Assembly: GCF_900473965.1 (NCBI RefSeq)
Contig: NZ_UCNJ01000025.1
Span: 124,001 to 188,000, forward strand
DNA from: Synechococcus sp. UW179A
Lineage (GTDB): Bacteria; Cyanobacteriota; Cyanobacteriia; PCC-6307; Cyanobiaceae
Reading direction: 5' to 3'
DNA: 64,000 bases
Numbering within the stretch: position 1 is the stretch's first letter; each line of letters opens with the position of its first letter. Both the position numbers and the translations under genes were made by a program. Of this stretch, positions 9,340 to 17,763 are shown piece after piece. The notes beneath the pieces were generated by a model. That model saw nothing but the letters and a program-made list of their open reading frames with translations, was not told where the DNA came from and did not search any database.

Positions 9340-9421
9340 TAGGAGCGGTCGGACTTGAACCGACAAACCCGAAGGCGGCGCATTTTGAGTGCGCTGCGTC
9401 TACCAATTCCGCCACGCTCCC
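9340..9421 (-). tRNA. tRNA-Leu (anticodon CAA)
   Basis: On the minus strand the acceptor GGGAGCG pairs with CGCTCCT, discriminator A. D-arm box TGGCGGAATTGGTAGACG, anticodon arm GCGCA-CTCAAAA-TGCGC, a long class-II variable arm and T-loop GGTTCAAGTCC are visible. CCA is not encoded. Confidence 0.95.
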
Positions 9422-9459
9422 GCTTTTCAACTTTAGGTGATGCAATTCGGAGGAGTGTC

Positions 9460-10758
9460 TCAGGGACAGTGACGTTCCAGCTTCGCCCCGCTAGCCGTGA
9501 GTTTCGCTTCAATTCCGGCATAGCCCCGGTCGAGATGGTTAAGGCCGCTCACTTGCGTTCTGCCCTGAGCCACCAGGCCTGCAAGCACCATGGCTGCAGA
9601 GGCGCGCAAGTCGGTTCCATTCACAGGGGCTCCACTGAGAGACGGAACACCTTCAACCACAGCTGCGTTGCCCTGAACACGGATGGCCGCACCCATACGC
9701 TGCAGCTCTGCTACGTGTTGCATGCGGTTTTCATAGATCTTTTCAGTGATCACGCTGGTGCCTTGAGCTGTTGCCAGCAGGGCCATGAAAGGTGCCTGCA
9801 GATCGGTGGGGAAGCCCGGAAAAGGCTGGGTGGTGATATCGATGCCCTTGATGGTGCCTGGCGTGATGATGATGCCATCACCATCAATTTCGAGAGTGCA
9901 GCCACAATCGCGCAGTTTCTGGAGCACGGAACTGAGGTGATCGGGAACCACCGGGGCCACACGCAGGGTTGAGCGAGTGATTGCGGCAGCCAGCAGGAAC
10001 GTTCCCGCTTCGATCCTGTCGGGAATCACCGTGTAGTCACAACCGTGCAGTCGCTCCACACCCTCAATCGTGATGGATGGTCCGCCGGCTCCGCTGATGC
10101 GAGCCCCCATGGCATTCAGCAGGTTGGCCAGGTCTTGAACCTCAGGCTCTTGCGCTGCGTTTTCGATCACACTGGTGCCTTCCGCCAGGCTTGCTGCCAT
10201 CAGAATTGTTTCAGTGGCGCCGACGCTCGGGCAGTCGAGCACGATTGAGGCCCCTTTTAGACGTTTTCGTTCACCTGGAACCGTGGCAGAGACCACGCCA
10301 TGTTCAACAGTCACCACAGCGCCGAGAGCCTTCAGGCCGCGGATGTGCTCAACCACTGGGCGGGCACCGATGCGACATCCGCCAGGCAGAGGAACTTTGG
10401 CGTGGCCCATGCGGGCGAGGATGGAACCAATCGCGAAGAAGCTGGCTCGGAGCCCATTCACAAGTTCGTATGGAGGCTCTGCGCTGGTGAGATCGGAAGC
10501 CTGAAGGTGGATGGTTTCACTGCTGCGCCGAACCTTCACACCCATTGAGACCAGAATGCTCTCCATTCCATCGATATCGGTCAGCGGAGGCACGTTTCTG
10601 AGGGAGAGCGTGTCTTCCGTCAGAAGGGCAGCCGTCATCAACACCAGAGCGGAATTCTTGGCACCGCTTACACGAAGCTCTCCGTGCAATTTGTTCCCGC
10701 CTTGGATCTCAAGATGTGGCTTGAGAATGTCGTGAGACGCGGGCGCCGCGGCTGTCAT
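9460..10758 (-). CDS. murA: UDP-N-acetylglucosamine 1-carboxyvinyltransferase
   Basis: First committed enzyme of peptidoglycan synthesis: transfers enolpyruvate from PEP to UDP-GlcNAc in the cytoplasm. It has 432 residues, about family length. EPSP-synthase-fold signatures: [19 protein letters not shown] near the N-terminus with the PEP-binding Lys, the active-site loop [12 protein letters not shown] with Cys128 (the fosfomycin-target Cys) and [32 protein letters not shown] and [13 protein letters not shown] are near the end. It stands alone between two tRNA-Leu genes. Confidence 0.95.
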   Translation of the reverse strand: MTAAAPASHDILKPHLEIQGGNKLHGELRVSGAKNSALVLMTAALLTEDTLSLRNVPPLTDIDGMESILVSMGVKVRRSSETIHLQASDLTSAEPPYELVNGLRASFFAIGSILARMGHAKVPLPGGCRIGARPVVEHIRGLKALGAVVTVEHGVVSATVPGERKRLKGASIVLDCPSVGATETILMAASLAEGTSVIENAAQEPEVQDLANLLNAMGARISGAGGPSITIEGVERLHGCDYTVIPDRIEAGTFLLAAAITRSTLRVAPVVPDHLSSVLQKLRDCGCTLEIDGDGIIITPGTIKGIDITTQPFPGFPTDLQAPFMALLATAQGTSVITEKIYENRMQHVAELQRMGAAIRVQGNAAVVEGVPSLSGAPVNGTDLRASAAMVLAGLVAQGRTQVSGLNHLDRGYAGIEAKLTASGAKLERHCP

Positions 10759-10902
10759 CCCTGTTATTTCCTGCCGAATGCTTATCTTGACGGCTATGTC
10801 TGAGACCGTCTAGACGGCCGGCCCCCAAACTGTCTTGTTGATCGACTGAACAGCCGGGTGCCGATGTCGTATGTTTCTCGGGTCGCATAGCGACACACGC
10901 CA

Positions 10903-10986
10903 GCGGATGTGGCGGAATTGGTAGACGCGCTAGTTTCAGGTACTAGTGGCAGCAATGTCGTGGGAGTTCAAGTCTCCCCATCCGCA
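10903..10986 (+). tRNA. tRNA-Leu (anticodon CAG)
   Basis: Acceptor GCGGATG pairs with CATCCGC, discriminator A at 10986. D-arm GGCGGAATTGGTAGACGC, anticodon arm CTAGT-TTCAGGT-ACTAG, long variable arm and T-loop AGTTCAAGTCT are clear. The AT-richer prochlorosin-like region begins directly after its 3' end, a common island position. Confidence 0.95.
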
Positions 10987-11619
10987 TCAAATCAGTTGAT
11001 ACAACTGGGTTCTTCGATAAGCTGAGCTTGTCGATGCACAGTGTGTGGCTGTTGACAATTGCAGGATAATGTGCATTGCTATTTATCACCCTTAATCAGA
11101 CTTCGTATCGTTAGTGATATCGACGGCTAGTCGTATCAGTGAGGCAAACTAACGAACAGTCTTGTGACAGTGGAGAAGAGTTAAAAGTTCATCAATCGTT
11201 GGCGTTGATTGAGTCTTGTCTGAGTCTTGTATCAGTCGCCACCGGTGGTGAGAATTGCCTGAGCGGGATCAAGTCGTGTGGCTCTCCAAAGCCACACAGA
11301 TACACGCGTGAAATAGAGGAGTGAGTATAAATGCTTAGTGCATAAATTATTCTGAGCCAGGCTGCGGCTGGTAAGTATTTATGCTTACTGTCCAGTGCCA
11401 AGCCCTGTCAGTAGCACTGGTTGTCATGACTAGTGAGCACCTATCCCCTTTGCTCAGCCCCAGCAGCCAGCCAGACCGCGTAGGGGGGCAACCAGGCGCT
11501 GCGTTATTGAGACATGGCCTGAGACATTTTTGTCATTTTTTATCGGGTTTAATATTGGCAACTACCCAATAATCGTGCCAGGTACTGAAGGCTGATTTGT
11601 GGGATTATTGGCGAGATTG
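10987..11619. other. AT-richer accessory stretch behind tRNA-Leu
   Basis: No firm gene. The plus-strand frame 11139-11324 contains SGEELKVHQS, later SVATGG followed by ENCLSGIKSCGSPKPH. This resembles the end of a Nif11-type leader with a double-Gly site and a Cys/Ser-bearing core, but the leader's N-terminal half is not recognisable and an 11-nt near-duplication (TGAGTCTTGTC) sits in the middle, so it is probably a relic or chance. No tRNA 3'-end duplicate was found by eye. Confidence 0.35.
11572..11606. repeat. Direct repeat copy A behind broken precursor gene
   Basis: Starts with ATCGTGCCAGGTAC (11572-11585), then an imperfectly shared GAAGGCTGATTTGTGGGA. The same block occurs at 11988-12022. 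On the minus strand each copy lies just downstream of a Nif11-leader precursor gene, so the repeat appears to belong to a duplicated precursor cassette. Confidence 0.75.
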
Positions 11620-11653
11620 AAAAAATAAAAAGCCCCTCTCAGTGCAGAGGCTT
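11620..11653 (-). terminator. Rho-independent terminator for the broken precursor gene
   Basis: On the minus strand a hairpin AGCCTCT-GCACTG-AGAGGGGCT is followed by TTTTTATTTTTT. It lies about 25 bp past the precursor's stop at 11676. Confidence 0.7.
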
Positions 11654-11675
11654 TGAGGGCAAAAGATTTCTATCG

Positions 11676-11915
11676 CTAGGGGCCTACGCAGCCGCCAGGT
11701 ACTTGAGACGCCGCGCTTCCTATGCACTCCCCGCCAGCCATGCCTTCTAGTTCCTCTTCACTGAGTTAAGTCACCTTATCAGCGGTGAATTCGTGGCCAT
11801 GCTCTTTAGCGATAGTCACGACATCTTCGGGTGACTTCACCGCTTTAAGTTTATCCTGAATGGACTGGTCGTCCTTAGCTTTGGCGAGGAATGCCTTGAG
11901 TTGCTCTAAGGTCAT
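11676..11915 (-). pseudogene. Nif11-leader (prochlorosin-like) peptide precursor with nonsense mutation
   Basis: The minus-strand frame starts MTLEQLKAFLAKAKDDQS, continues with KLKAVKSPEDVVTIAKEHGH and EFTADKVT, then hits TAA at 11766-11768. It resumes without frameshift as LSEEELEGMAGG and a putative core ECIGSAASQVPGGCVGP ending at TAG 11676-11678. The leader matches the LanM-substrate (ProcA) type: an N-terminal helix EQLKAFL, the LSEEELEGMAGG end, and a Gly-Gly cleavage site. The core has two Cys and two Ser, enough for lanthionine rings. The stop falls in the leader just before the part next to the cleavage site, so no core can be made unless it is read through. Close relative of the intact gene at 12051. 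Confidence 0.8.
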
Positions 11916-11987
11916 GGGTATCAGGTCTGTTTAGCAGTCATAGCAACGGTCTGCTGCAATGTCTTTGGCAAATAATTGACTGTTAAA

Positions 11988-12022
11988 ATCGTGCCAGGTA
12001 CCTAAGGCAATTTGCGGAATTT
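11988..12022. repeat. Direct repeat copy B behind intact precursor gene
   Basis: Contains the same 14-mer ATCGTGCCAGGTAC (11988-12001) and a similar AAGGCAATTTGCGGA tail as copy A, 416 bp away. A TTGGCAA element also precedes both copies. It lies about 30 bp past the stop of the precursor gene at 12051. Confidence 0.75.
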
Positions 12023-12050
12023 TCCAGAATGGACTTTCTGCTATCGTTAA

Positions 12051-12317
12051 TTACAGCTTGCATTCAAAGCAAAGACTTTCCTCATTGGTCTCGTTGCAGT
12101 TTCCAAATATAGAATTTCCATGTACTCCTCCAGCAATATTTTCAAGCTGTCTTTCTGAAACTTCTACTTTTTTGATGTCATCAGCGCTTATTGCGTGGCC
12201 GTGTTCTTTAGCGATGCCCACGACGTCTTCAGGTGACTTAGCTGCTTTTAGCTTGGCTTGAAGATTGGAATCACCTTTCACTTTTTCCAGGAACGCTTTA
12301 AGTTGCTCTTCTGACAT
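12051..12317 (-). CDS. Nif11-leader (prochlorosin-like) lanthipeptide precursor
   Basis: An 88-residue precursor, start chosen at MSEEQLKAFLEKV (an in-frame ATG seven codons upstream is possible). The leader has KGDSNLQAKLKAAKSPEDVV, IAKEHGHAISADDIKKVEV and SERQLENIAGG, typical of ProcA-type substrates of a promiscuous LanM enzyme in marine picocyanobacteria. The 24-residue core after Gly-Gly begins VHGNSIFGNCNE and ends ESLCFECKL, with three Cys and three Ser/Thr, so up to three thioether rings are possible. No LanM, protease or transporter is encoded in the window, so modification would depend on a distant enzyme. A decayed sister lies at 11676. Confidence 0.85.
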   Translation of the reverse strand: MSEEQLKAFLEKVKGDSNLQAKLKAAKSPEDVVGIAKEHGHAISADDIKKVEVSERQLENIAGGVHGNSIFGNCNETNEESLCFECKL

Positions 12318-13335
12318 TAGGAATGATTCAGGTGTCACATTCTAGCCAAGATTCAGAGACTTGTCGTATTCAAGTTCCACGTACAGTTCAGCATATAAAT
12401 ATAGACCTTATATGAGTCACCTATTGATAAGTCAATAATCAGCATTGGATCCTTTGATAATTGGAGCGTTAACGACAATTAGAGAAGGATCCTGGGGCGT
12501 TAGGTATATCAGTATGGTAGGCCTTGAGATCCCAGTAAAAATAACCCCAGAGGCCCCTTGTAGACGATTTAAAGGGCCTATTTGAGAGTTTTCAACGTAG
12601 GTTGGTGGGCTCTGTACATCCTGTAAAACGGGATGATTTATTACTCCGACTAACCAGAAGCTTCAGTGCTTCAAATTCAGGGATTCTCTCACCGATCAGG
12701 ACCTTCTCTCGATCACGAATAGGGAAATAAGGGATGTTATTGGCATACGCATTAAGACCACCTTCCCGTGGTCCACAAATATGGGAATACATTTAAATTA
12801 GACATTAGAATTATTAGTTACCCGTTTAGATGTTCTGACACTTCATGAATCGAACTTATGATGCATTTGAATCGTGATTTTTACATGCTAAATAAGCCGA
12901 TAAGCTCGATGCCTGAATAGGTAATTGACTTGAGTTTCTTGGCTGTTAGGTGCTGAAGTTTTTGGAGCAGTGGATGCGTGAATGGTGGTTGTGAAGCTGA
13001 ATGCTTCGCCTTCAGTGACTTGGCTTTTTTGGGGGTGTTGCCCCCTTGACTCCTTCAAGCTCACAGCCATTCTGCTGAACCCCGCTGCATAGCTTTGGTG
13101 CAGACCCCCAAGAGGTTCTGGTGAACTTCTGGTAATTGGCCCAGATCCCACACGGAGCCCAGGTTCAATTCATCCGCAAGCCGGTAACTCCAAGGTTTCG
13201 GGGCGCTGGATCTCTGGCCCGGGTCACAGGCTAGGCGCCACTGGAAGCCTTCCTTGTGTTGCATTGATGCCGCTGCTCACTGCGCTTAGCCCCCCAACGC
13301 GGCAATAGTTCAACCCTCTCCATCCGAACTATCTT
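12318..13335. other. AT-rich accessory stretch with doubtful small ORFs
   Basis: Besides the weak ORF at 12592-12792, two overlapping minus-strand ORFs (12888-13151; 13061-13264, with GFQWRLACDPGQRS) are open but have no recognised family and no clear ribosome site. I see no terminator or RNA gene here. Confidence 0.35.
12592..12792 (-). CDS. Small hypothetical protein, doubtful
   Basis: A 66-residue frame starting MYSHICGPREGGLNAYANN and containing YFPIRDREKVLIGERIPEF. The composition looks protein-like (charged helix, aromatic residues spread evenly), but there is no ribosome site I trust and no family I recognise. It lies about 275 bp upstream of the intact precursor gene on the same strand. 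It could equally be the end of a longer lost gene. Confidence 0.3.
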   Translation of the reverse strand: MYSHICGPREGGLNAYANNIPYFPIRDREKVLIGERIPEFEALKLLVSRSNKSSRFTGCTEPTNLR

Positions 13336-13362
13336 GTGCTCATAAGGCTTCAACCACTGCCC

Positions 13363-13611
13363 ATGATTGTTCTGAAGATCTCCAACTCATCAGAGGTTGT
13401 GGCGTCCAAGGTAGGAAAGTTTTTGGAAGCCCTCACTCCCGATAAGGTTGATCAGGCTGCTGTTGAAGACCAGGTCATCAAGAAGTTGGTGGAGAATCTT
13501 TCTGCCGAGGGCATCAAAGGAGAAATTGCGTCCGTTAACGGTGTCGATATCGCCGGAAGCGAGCTCAGCCTTCACGATGGTTTGAAAGTGCGGAAGCACA
13601 CCAGCTTCTGA
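13363..13611 (+). CDS. Small conserved-looking protein upstream of RNA methyltransferase
   Basis: An 82-residue cytoplasmic protein from ATG 13363 (a GTG nine codons upstream is the alternative). It begins MIVLKISNSSEVVASKVGKF and has alternating helix-forming stretches (VEDQVIKKLVENLSAEGIKG) and a beta-like tail (LSLHDGLKVRKHTSF). I do not recognise a named family. Its stop lies one base before the methyltransferase start, so both are likely translated from one mRNA. Confidence 0.7.
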   Translation: MIVLKISNSSEVVASKVGKFLEALTPDKVDQAAVEDQVIKKLVENLSAEGIKGEIASVNGVDIAGSELSLHDGLKVRKHTSF

Positions 13612-13612
13612 G

Positions 13613-14488
13613 GTGAATCAGGTTCCGGGATTCGGCGTCGGTCTGATTACCAGTCGCCGCAATCCGCTTGTGCGGCGTCTTCGCTCCCTGTCGACGTCCT
13701 CAGGGCGTCAGCAGGATGGCCATCTTTTACTTGAAGGAACACATCAGCTGCAGGAGCTGCTGTCTCTGACAAGAAGGTTGACAACGCCCGTCAAGGTGAT
13801 CGCGACGCCTGCCTGGCTGGATTCCCATTCGGATCTGATCGATCGGTTGGGTGATCACATCGATCTGCAGCCGATGGCCGATGAAGCCCTCAGGGCAGCG
13901 CTCTCCACGGTCAACCCAGACGGAGTGGCCTGCCTCTGGCCGATCGACCAGCTGCCGGCGTCTACTGAAGCTCCATCGTTTGTGTTGGCGCTGGATCGTG
14001 TACAGGATCCCGGGAATGTGGGCACCTTGCTGCGCACGGCACTGGCAGCCGATGTGGAGGAGGTCTGGCTTGCCGCCGGCGCCGATCCTCTGGCTCCGAA
14101 AGTGGTGCGTTCAGCCGTTGGAGCAGTGCTGAGACTGCCGCTCAGACGTTTGGGACCAACGGATGTGCCTGGAGTGGAACAGTTGGCCTGCACGCTTTGT
14201 GCAGCCCGAGATCGTGGCCTTCAGGTGGTGGCGGCTCTGGTGCCTGACTCAGTGGTCGGGGTGCCGGTGATTCCTTACTGGCAGCTGGACTGGTGCCGTC
14301 CCACCGTGTTGGTGCTCGGCAATGAGGCAGCAGGTTTGCATCCATCACTGCAAGCCTGCTGCAGCCATGGGGTCACCCTTCCCCACAGCACTAAGGTTGA
14401 GTCTCTGAATGTCGCCTCAGCAGCTGTTCCTCTCCTCTTGGAACGCCGACGGGCGACAATGACGGCCTCCATGCAGCTGTCCGGGTGA
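13613..14488 (+). CDS. TrmH/SpoU-family RNA 2'-O-methyltransferase
   Basis: An SPOUT-fold methyltransferase acting on rRNA or tRNA ribose, 291 residues. N-terminal substrate-binding part ITSRRNPLVRRLRSL and LLEGTHQLQEL; the catalytic part has ALDRVQDPGNVGTLLRTA (motif 1), then VLVLGNEAAGLHP (motif 2) and SLNVASAAVPLLLE (motif 3), which together form the knotted SAM site. It starts with GTG one base after the small gene at 13363, and its 3' end overlaps lpdA by 4 bp. The exact target nucleotide cannot be deduced. Confidence 0.9.
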   Translation: MNQVPGFGVGLITSRRNPLVRRLRSLSTSSGRQQDGHLLLEGTHQLQELLSLTRRLTTPVKVIATPAWLDSHSDLIDRLGDHIDLQPMADEALRAALSTVNPDGVACLWPIDQLPASTEAPSFVLALDRVQDPGNVGTLLRTALAADVEEVWLAAGADPLAPKVVRSAVGAVLRLPLRRLGPTDVPGVEQLACTLCAARDRGLQVVAALVPDSVVGVPVIPYWQLDWCRPTVLVLGNEAAGLHPSLQACCSHGVTLPHSTKVESLNVASAAVPLLLERRRATMTASMQLSG

Positions 14489-15933
14489 GCGACGCCAGTT
14501 TCGACTTCGATGTAATCGTGATCGGTGCCGGTTATGGCGGTTTCGATGCGGCCAAACATGCCGCCGATCACGGACTGAAGGTGGCGATCATCGAGTCGCG
14601 CGATATGGGTGGCACCTGCGTCAATCGCGGTTGTGTTCCCTCCAAAGCCCTTTTGGCCGCAGCAGGCAGGGTGCGAGAGCTGGCCGATGCGCAGCATCTC
14701 TCCAGCTTCGGCATCCATGCGGCACCCGTTCGCTTTGAGCGCCAGAAGATTGCTGATCATGCCAATGATTTGGTAGCCACGATCCGCAGCAACCTCACCA
14801 AGACGCTGGAGAGGGCTGGGGTCACGATCATTCGTGGCCAGGGACGCTTGGATGCTCCACAGAGGGTTGGAGTTCGTGAAATCAGCGGTGTCGACAGGAT
14901 TCTCTCGGCTCGTGATGTCATCCTGGCAACAGGTTCCGATCCATTCGTCCCGCCCGGTATCGAGACGGATGGACGCAGCGTGTTCACCAGTGATGAGGCC
15001 GTGAACTTGGAATGGCTGCCGCGCTGGATTGCCATCATTGGCAGTGGTTACATCGGCCTGGAGTTCGCCGACGTCTACACCGCGCTCGGATGCGAGGTGA
15101 CCATGATCGAGGCTCTGGATCGGGTGATGCCCACCTTCGATCCAGACATTGCCAAACTTGCTGCGCGCAAGCTGATTGATGGGCGCGACATCGATGCCCG
15201 TTCAGGCGTGCTGGCCAAGTCGATTAAGCCCGGTTCCCCCGCTTTGATCGAACTGGTTGACATGCAGACCCGTGAACCCGTTGAGACTTTGGAGGTCGAT
15301 GCGGTGTTGGTGGCCACGGGCAGGGTGCCTAGCAGCAAAGGACTCAATCTTGAGGCACTGGGCATTGAAACCAACCGGGGATTTGTGCCCATCGACGATG
15401 GCATGCATGTTCTGGCCACTGGTCAGCAAGTACCCCATCTCTGGGCCGTTGGGGATGTGACCGGCAAGCTGATGCTGGCCCACACCGCTGCTGCTCAGGG
15501 CACGGTGGCTGTTGACAACATCCTTGGCCACGCCCGTGAGATCGACTACCGCAGTATTCCTGCAGCCACGTTCACGCACCCCGAAATCAGCTCAGTGGGG
15601 CTTAGCGAAGCCGATGCCAAGCAGCAGTCTGCTGATCAGGGCTTTGAGCTTGGGGTGGTGCGCAGCTACTTCAAGGCCAATTCCAAGGCTCTGGCGGAAC
15701 TGGAAAGTGACGGACTGATGAAATTGCTCTTCAACAAGGTCACAGGTGAGGTGCTTGGTGCCCATATTTATGGATTGCACGCTGCCGACCTGATTCAGGA
15801 GGTTTCTAATGCGGTGGCCCGTCGTCAGAGTGTGCGCCAGCTGGCCACTGAAGTGCATACCCATCCCACCCTCAGCGAAGTGGTTGAAGTGGCCTACAAG
15901 CAGGCTGCAGCTTCCCTCATCGCCGCTGCCTGA
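14485..15933 (+). CDS. lpdA: Dihydrolipoamide dehydrogenase
   Basis: The E3 flavoprotein of pyruvate dehydrogenase (and possibly glycine cleavage), reoxidising dihydrolipoamide with NAD. It has 482 residues, a normal length. FAD-binding VIGAGYGGFDAA, redox pair Cys45/Cys50 in GGTCVNRGCVPSK, NAD-binding GSGYIGLEFADVYTALG, AVGDVTGKLMLAHTA and the C-terminal interface with the catalytic His in EVHTHPTLSEVV. The GTG start overlaps the preceding methyltransferase. The E1-alpha gene (pdhA) is elsewhere in this window at 25095. Confidence 0.94.
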   Translation: MSDASFDFDVIVIGAGYGGFDAAKHAADHGLKVAIIESRDMGGTCVNRGCVPSKALLAAAGRVRELADAQHLSSFGIHAAPVRFERQKIADHANDLVATIRSNLTKTLERAGVTIIRGQGRLDAPQRVGVREISGVDRILSARDVILATGSDPFVPPGIETDGRSVFTSDEAVNLEWLPRWIAIIGSGYIGLEFADVYTALGCEVTMIEALDRVMPTFDPDIAKLAARKLIDGRDIDARSGVLAKSIKPGSPALIELVDMQTREPVETLEVDAVLVATGRVPSSKGLNLEALGIETNRGFVPIDDGMHVLATGQQVPHLWAVGDVTGKLMLAHTAAAQGTVAVDNILGHAREIDYRSIPAATFTHPEISSVGLSEADAKQQSADQGFELGVVRSYFKANSKALAELESDGLMKLLFNKVTGEVLGAHIYGLHAADLIQEVSNAVARRQSVRQLATEVHTHPTLSEVVEVAYKQAAASLIAAA

Positions 15934-15954
15934 TTACCTCCCACCACTGCCGTT

Positions 15955-16839
15955 ATGGAGTTTCGTCGTCGTCCACCCAACCCCAAGATTCAGGTGGCCC
16001 ATCTCGAATATGCGATTCCTCACGAGGAGAGTGAGCCACGCAACATCCTGGAGAAGATCGTTTGGGAGAAAGACCGGGAAATTGAAACAGCTCGTCAGCG
16101 CATGCCGCTGGCCAAGCTGAAAGCACGCGTCGCTCAACTTCCCAAGTCAAGAGATTTTCTGGCAACGTTGCGATCGGCTCCGGTCTTACCAGCTGTGATT
16201 GCTGAGGTCAAAAAGGCCAGTCCCAGCAAAGGTGTGATTCGAGAGGATTTCGATCCCGTTGCGATCGCACGCTCCTACGTGGCCGGTGGTGCCAGCTGCC
16301 TGTCCGTGTTGACGGATAAGGCGTTTTTTCAGGGTGGTTTTGATGTGCTGGTTGCCGTGCGCGAAGCAGTGGATGTGCCGCTGCTCTGTAAAGACTTCAT
16401 CCTCAGCCCCCATCAGCTTTATCAGGCGCGTGCTGCTGGCGCTGATGCAGCTCTGTTGATCGCCGGCATCCTCTCGAATCAGGATCTGTCCTACTTGAAG
16501 AAAGTGGCTGCGGCGATCGGACTCACGGTGCTGGTGGAAGTGCACGACTCGCAAGAATTACAGCGTGTTCTCGCTCTTGGTGGTTTCCCATTGATTGGTA
16601 TCAATAACAGGGATCTCACCAGTTTTGAGACCGATCTCTCCACCACTGAGCAATTGGCCCAACAGTTTGAAGACGACTTGAAGGCCCAAGGCGTGTTGCT
16701 GGTGAGCGAGTCGGGTTTGTTCGTGCGAGCAGATCTCGATCGTGTGCAAGACGCAGGTGCTTCAGCGGTGTTGGTGGGTGAAGCCCTGATGCGTCAGCAG
16801 AACGTTGAACAGGGCCTTCGCAGCTTGATCTCAGGCTGA
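15955..16839 (+). CDS. trpC: Indole-3-glycerol phosphate synthase
   Basis: A TIM-barrel enzyme of tryptophan synthesis that closes CdRP to indole-3-glycerol phosphate. It has 294 residues with the cyanobacterial N-terminal extension ([20 protein letters not shown]). Motifs: [20 protein letters not shown] with catalytic Lys, [35 protein letters not shown] with the second Lys, [25 protein letters not shown] and [10 protein letters not shown]. It is 21 bp after lpdA. A small palindrome ATCTCA-GGC-TGAGAT spans its stop. Confidence 0.94.
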   Translation: MEFRRRPPNPKIQVAHLEYAIPHEESEPRNILEKIVWEKDREIETARQRMPLAKLKARVAQLPKSRDFLATLRSAPVLPAVIAEVKKASPSKGVIREDFDPVAIARSYVAGGASCLSVLTDKAFFQGGFDVLVAVREAVDVPLLCKDFILSPHQLYQARAAGADAALLIAGILSNQDLSYLKKVAAAIGLTVLVEVHDSQELQRVLALGGFPLIGINNRDLTSFETDLSTTEQLAQQFEDDLKAQGVLLVSESGLFVRADLDRVQDAGASAVLVGEALMRQQNVEQGLRSLISG

Positions 16840-16842
16840 GAT

Positions 16843-17220
16843 TCAGTTGTTGTCGATCTGCCGAGCTGTTGATGGAATCACAGCTGTTACAACCCCGATG
16901 ACCCGGTTCAATGGAACTTGTCCGAAGTGGCGGCTGTCTGTGCTTCCGTCTTGGTTGTCGCCCCTGAGCTCCAGCCAGGTTTCTGTGGACTGCCAGACGC
17001 GCTTTGTGATTACCAGATTGAGATCGCTTGGGTGAAAACACACCACAACAGTGCCCGGTGAGGGCGGCTGGGCTGTTTTAGGCAGAGTCTTCACCAGCAG
17101 CCGTTGCTTGGGTTGAAGAGCGGGGAGCATGGAGTCACCTTCCACTTGGAACAGTCTTCGTCTGCCTAAAAAAAACAGCAGCATGTCTTTAAGACCTGCT
17201 GCTGGAACTGGAGCGTTCAC
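16843..17220 (-). CDS. sodX: Nickel-type superoxide dismutase maturation protease
   Basis: An S26-like peptidase that trims the SodN leader to expose His1 of the nickel hook. It has 125 residues. Catalytic Ser30 lies in VEGDSMLPAL and the general-base Lys44 in RLLVKTLP, followed by the signal-peptidase box LRGDNQDGSTDSRHFG and a beta-rich end (LNRVIGVVTAV). It lacks a strong transmembrane anchor. It lies 26 bp downstream of sodN on the same strand, the standard pairing, and converges with trpC. Confidence 0.92.
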   Translation of the reverse strand: MNAPVPAAGLKDMLLFFLGRRRLFQVEGDSMLPALQPKQRLLVKTLPKTAQPPSPGTVVVCFHPSDLNLVITKRVWQSTETWLELRGDNQDGSTDSRHFGQVPLNRVIGVVTAVIPSTARQIDNN

Positions 17221-17246
17221 TGTGACTCACCCAGACTCTGGGGCAC

Positions 17247-17720
17247 TCAGGATGCGGTGACCCAGGCGTCGTTGCGGCCCTTCGACTGCCAGAACATGCC
17301 ATGGATTTTTTCAACGGCAGCCATCAGCTCTTCTGCCTTGCCCTGATCGATGTTGACCTTGCAGGCGCTGCAGAGTTTGGCTGCTTTCCAGAAGGTGTCG
17401 TGCAGATCGGGGAAGGTGGCGAGGTGATCGGGCTTGAAGTAATCCGTCCAGAGGATCATCAGTTCTTTCTTGGCCTTGGTGGCTTCCTCTTCCTTGATCG
17501 CGACGTAACGCGAAAACGTGTTGTTGTAGGTCGCCAGAGCTGCAGCGTCGCCTGCTGCAGGAGCCTCGATGGCCTTGAGCTTTTTGGTCATCGAGAGGAC
17601 AGCCTCTGCAGCTACGCGAGCTGAAGCTGGGTCATAGACCCCACAAGGACCGTCACAGTGGGCTTGTGCTGCTTCAGCAGGTAGTGCGCGAACGATGGCT
17701 GTGAGTGCCGAGCGGAACAC
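17247..17720 (-). CDS. sodN: Nickel superoxide dismutase
   Basis: Converts superoxide to oxygen and peroxide using nickel bound by the mature N-terminus. The leader MFRSALTAIVRALPAEAAQA is followed by the hook HCDGPCGVYDPASAR, giving mature His1, Cys2 and Cys6 ligands after cleavage before His21. The helical bundle follows with NTFSRYVAIKEEEATKAKKE, WTDYFKPDHL, FWKAAKLCSACKVNIDQGKA and HGMFWQSKGRNDAW. The GTG start fits the known leader length. Marine picocyanobacteria often rely on this iron-free enzyme. Probable operon with sodX. Confidence 0.95.
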   Translation of the reverse strand: MFRSALTAIVRALPAEAAQAHCDGPCGVYDPASARVAAEAVLSMTKKLKAIEAPAAGDAAALATYNNTFSRYVAIKEEEATKAKKELMILWTDYFKPDHLATFPDLHDTFWKAAKLCSACKVNIDQGKAEELMAAVEKIHGMFWQSKGRNDAWVTAS

Positions 17721-17763
17721 GTGGGTTGAGGGTCAACTGCCGTCCGCTCAGCCTAACTGGCGC

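Noticed and set aside
12888-13264. Two overlapping minus-strand ORFs
   Set aside because: They overlap each other in different frames, with no family and no ribosome site; kept only as a note in the region entry.
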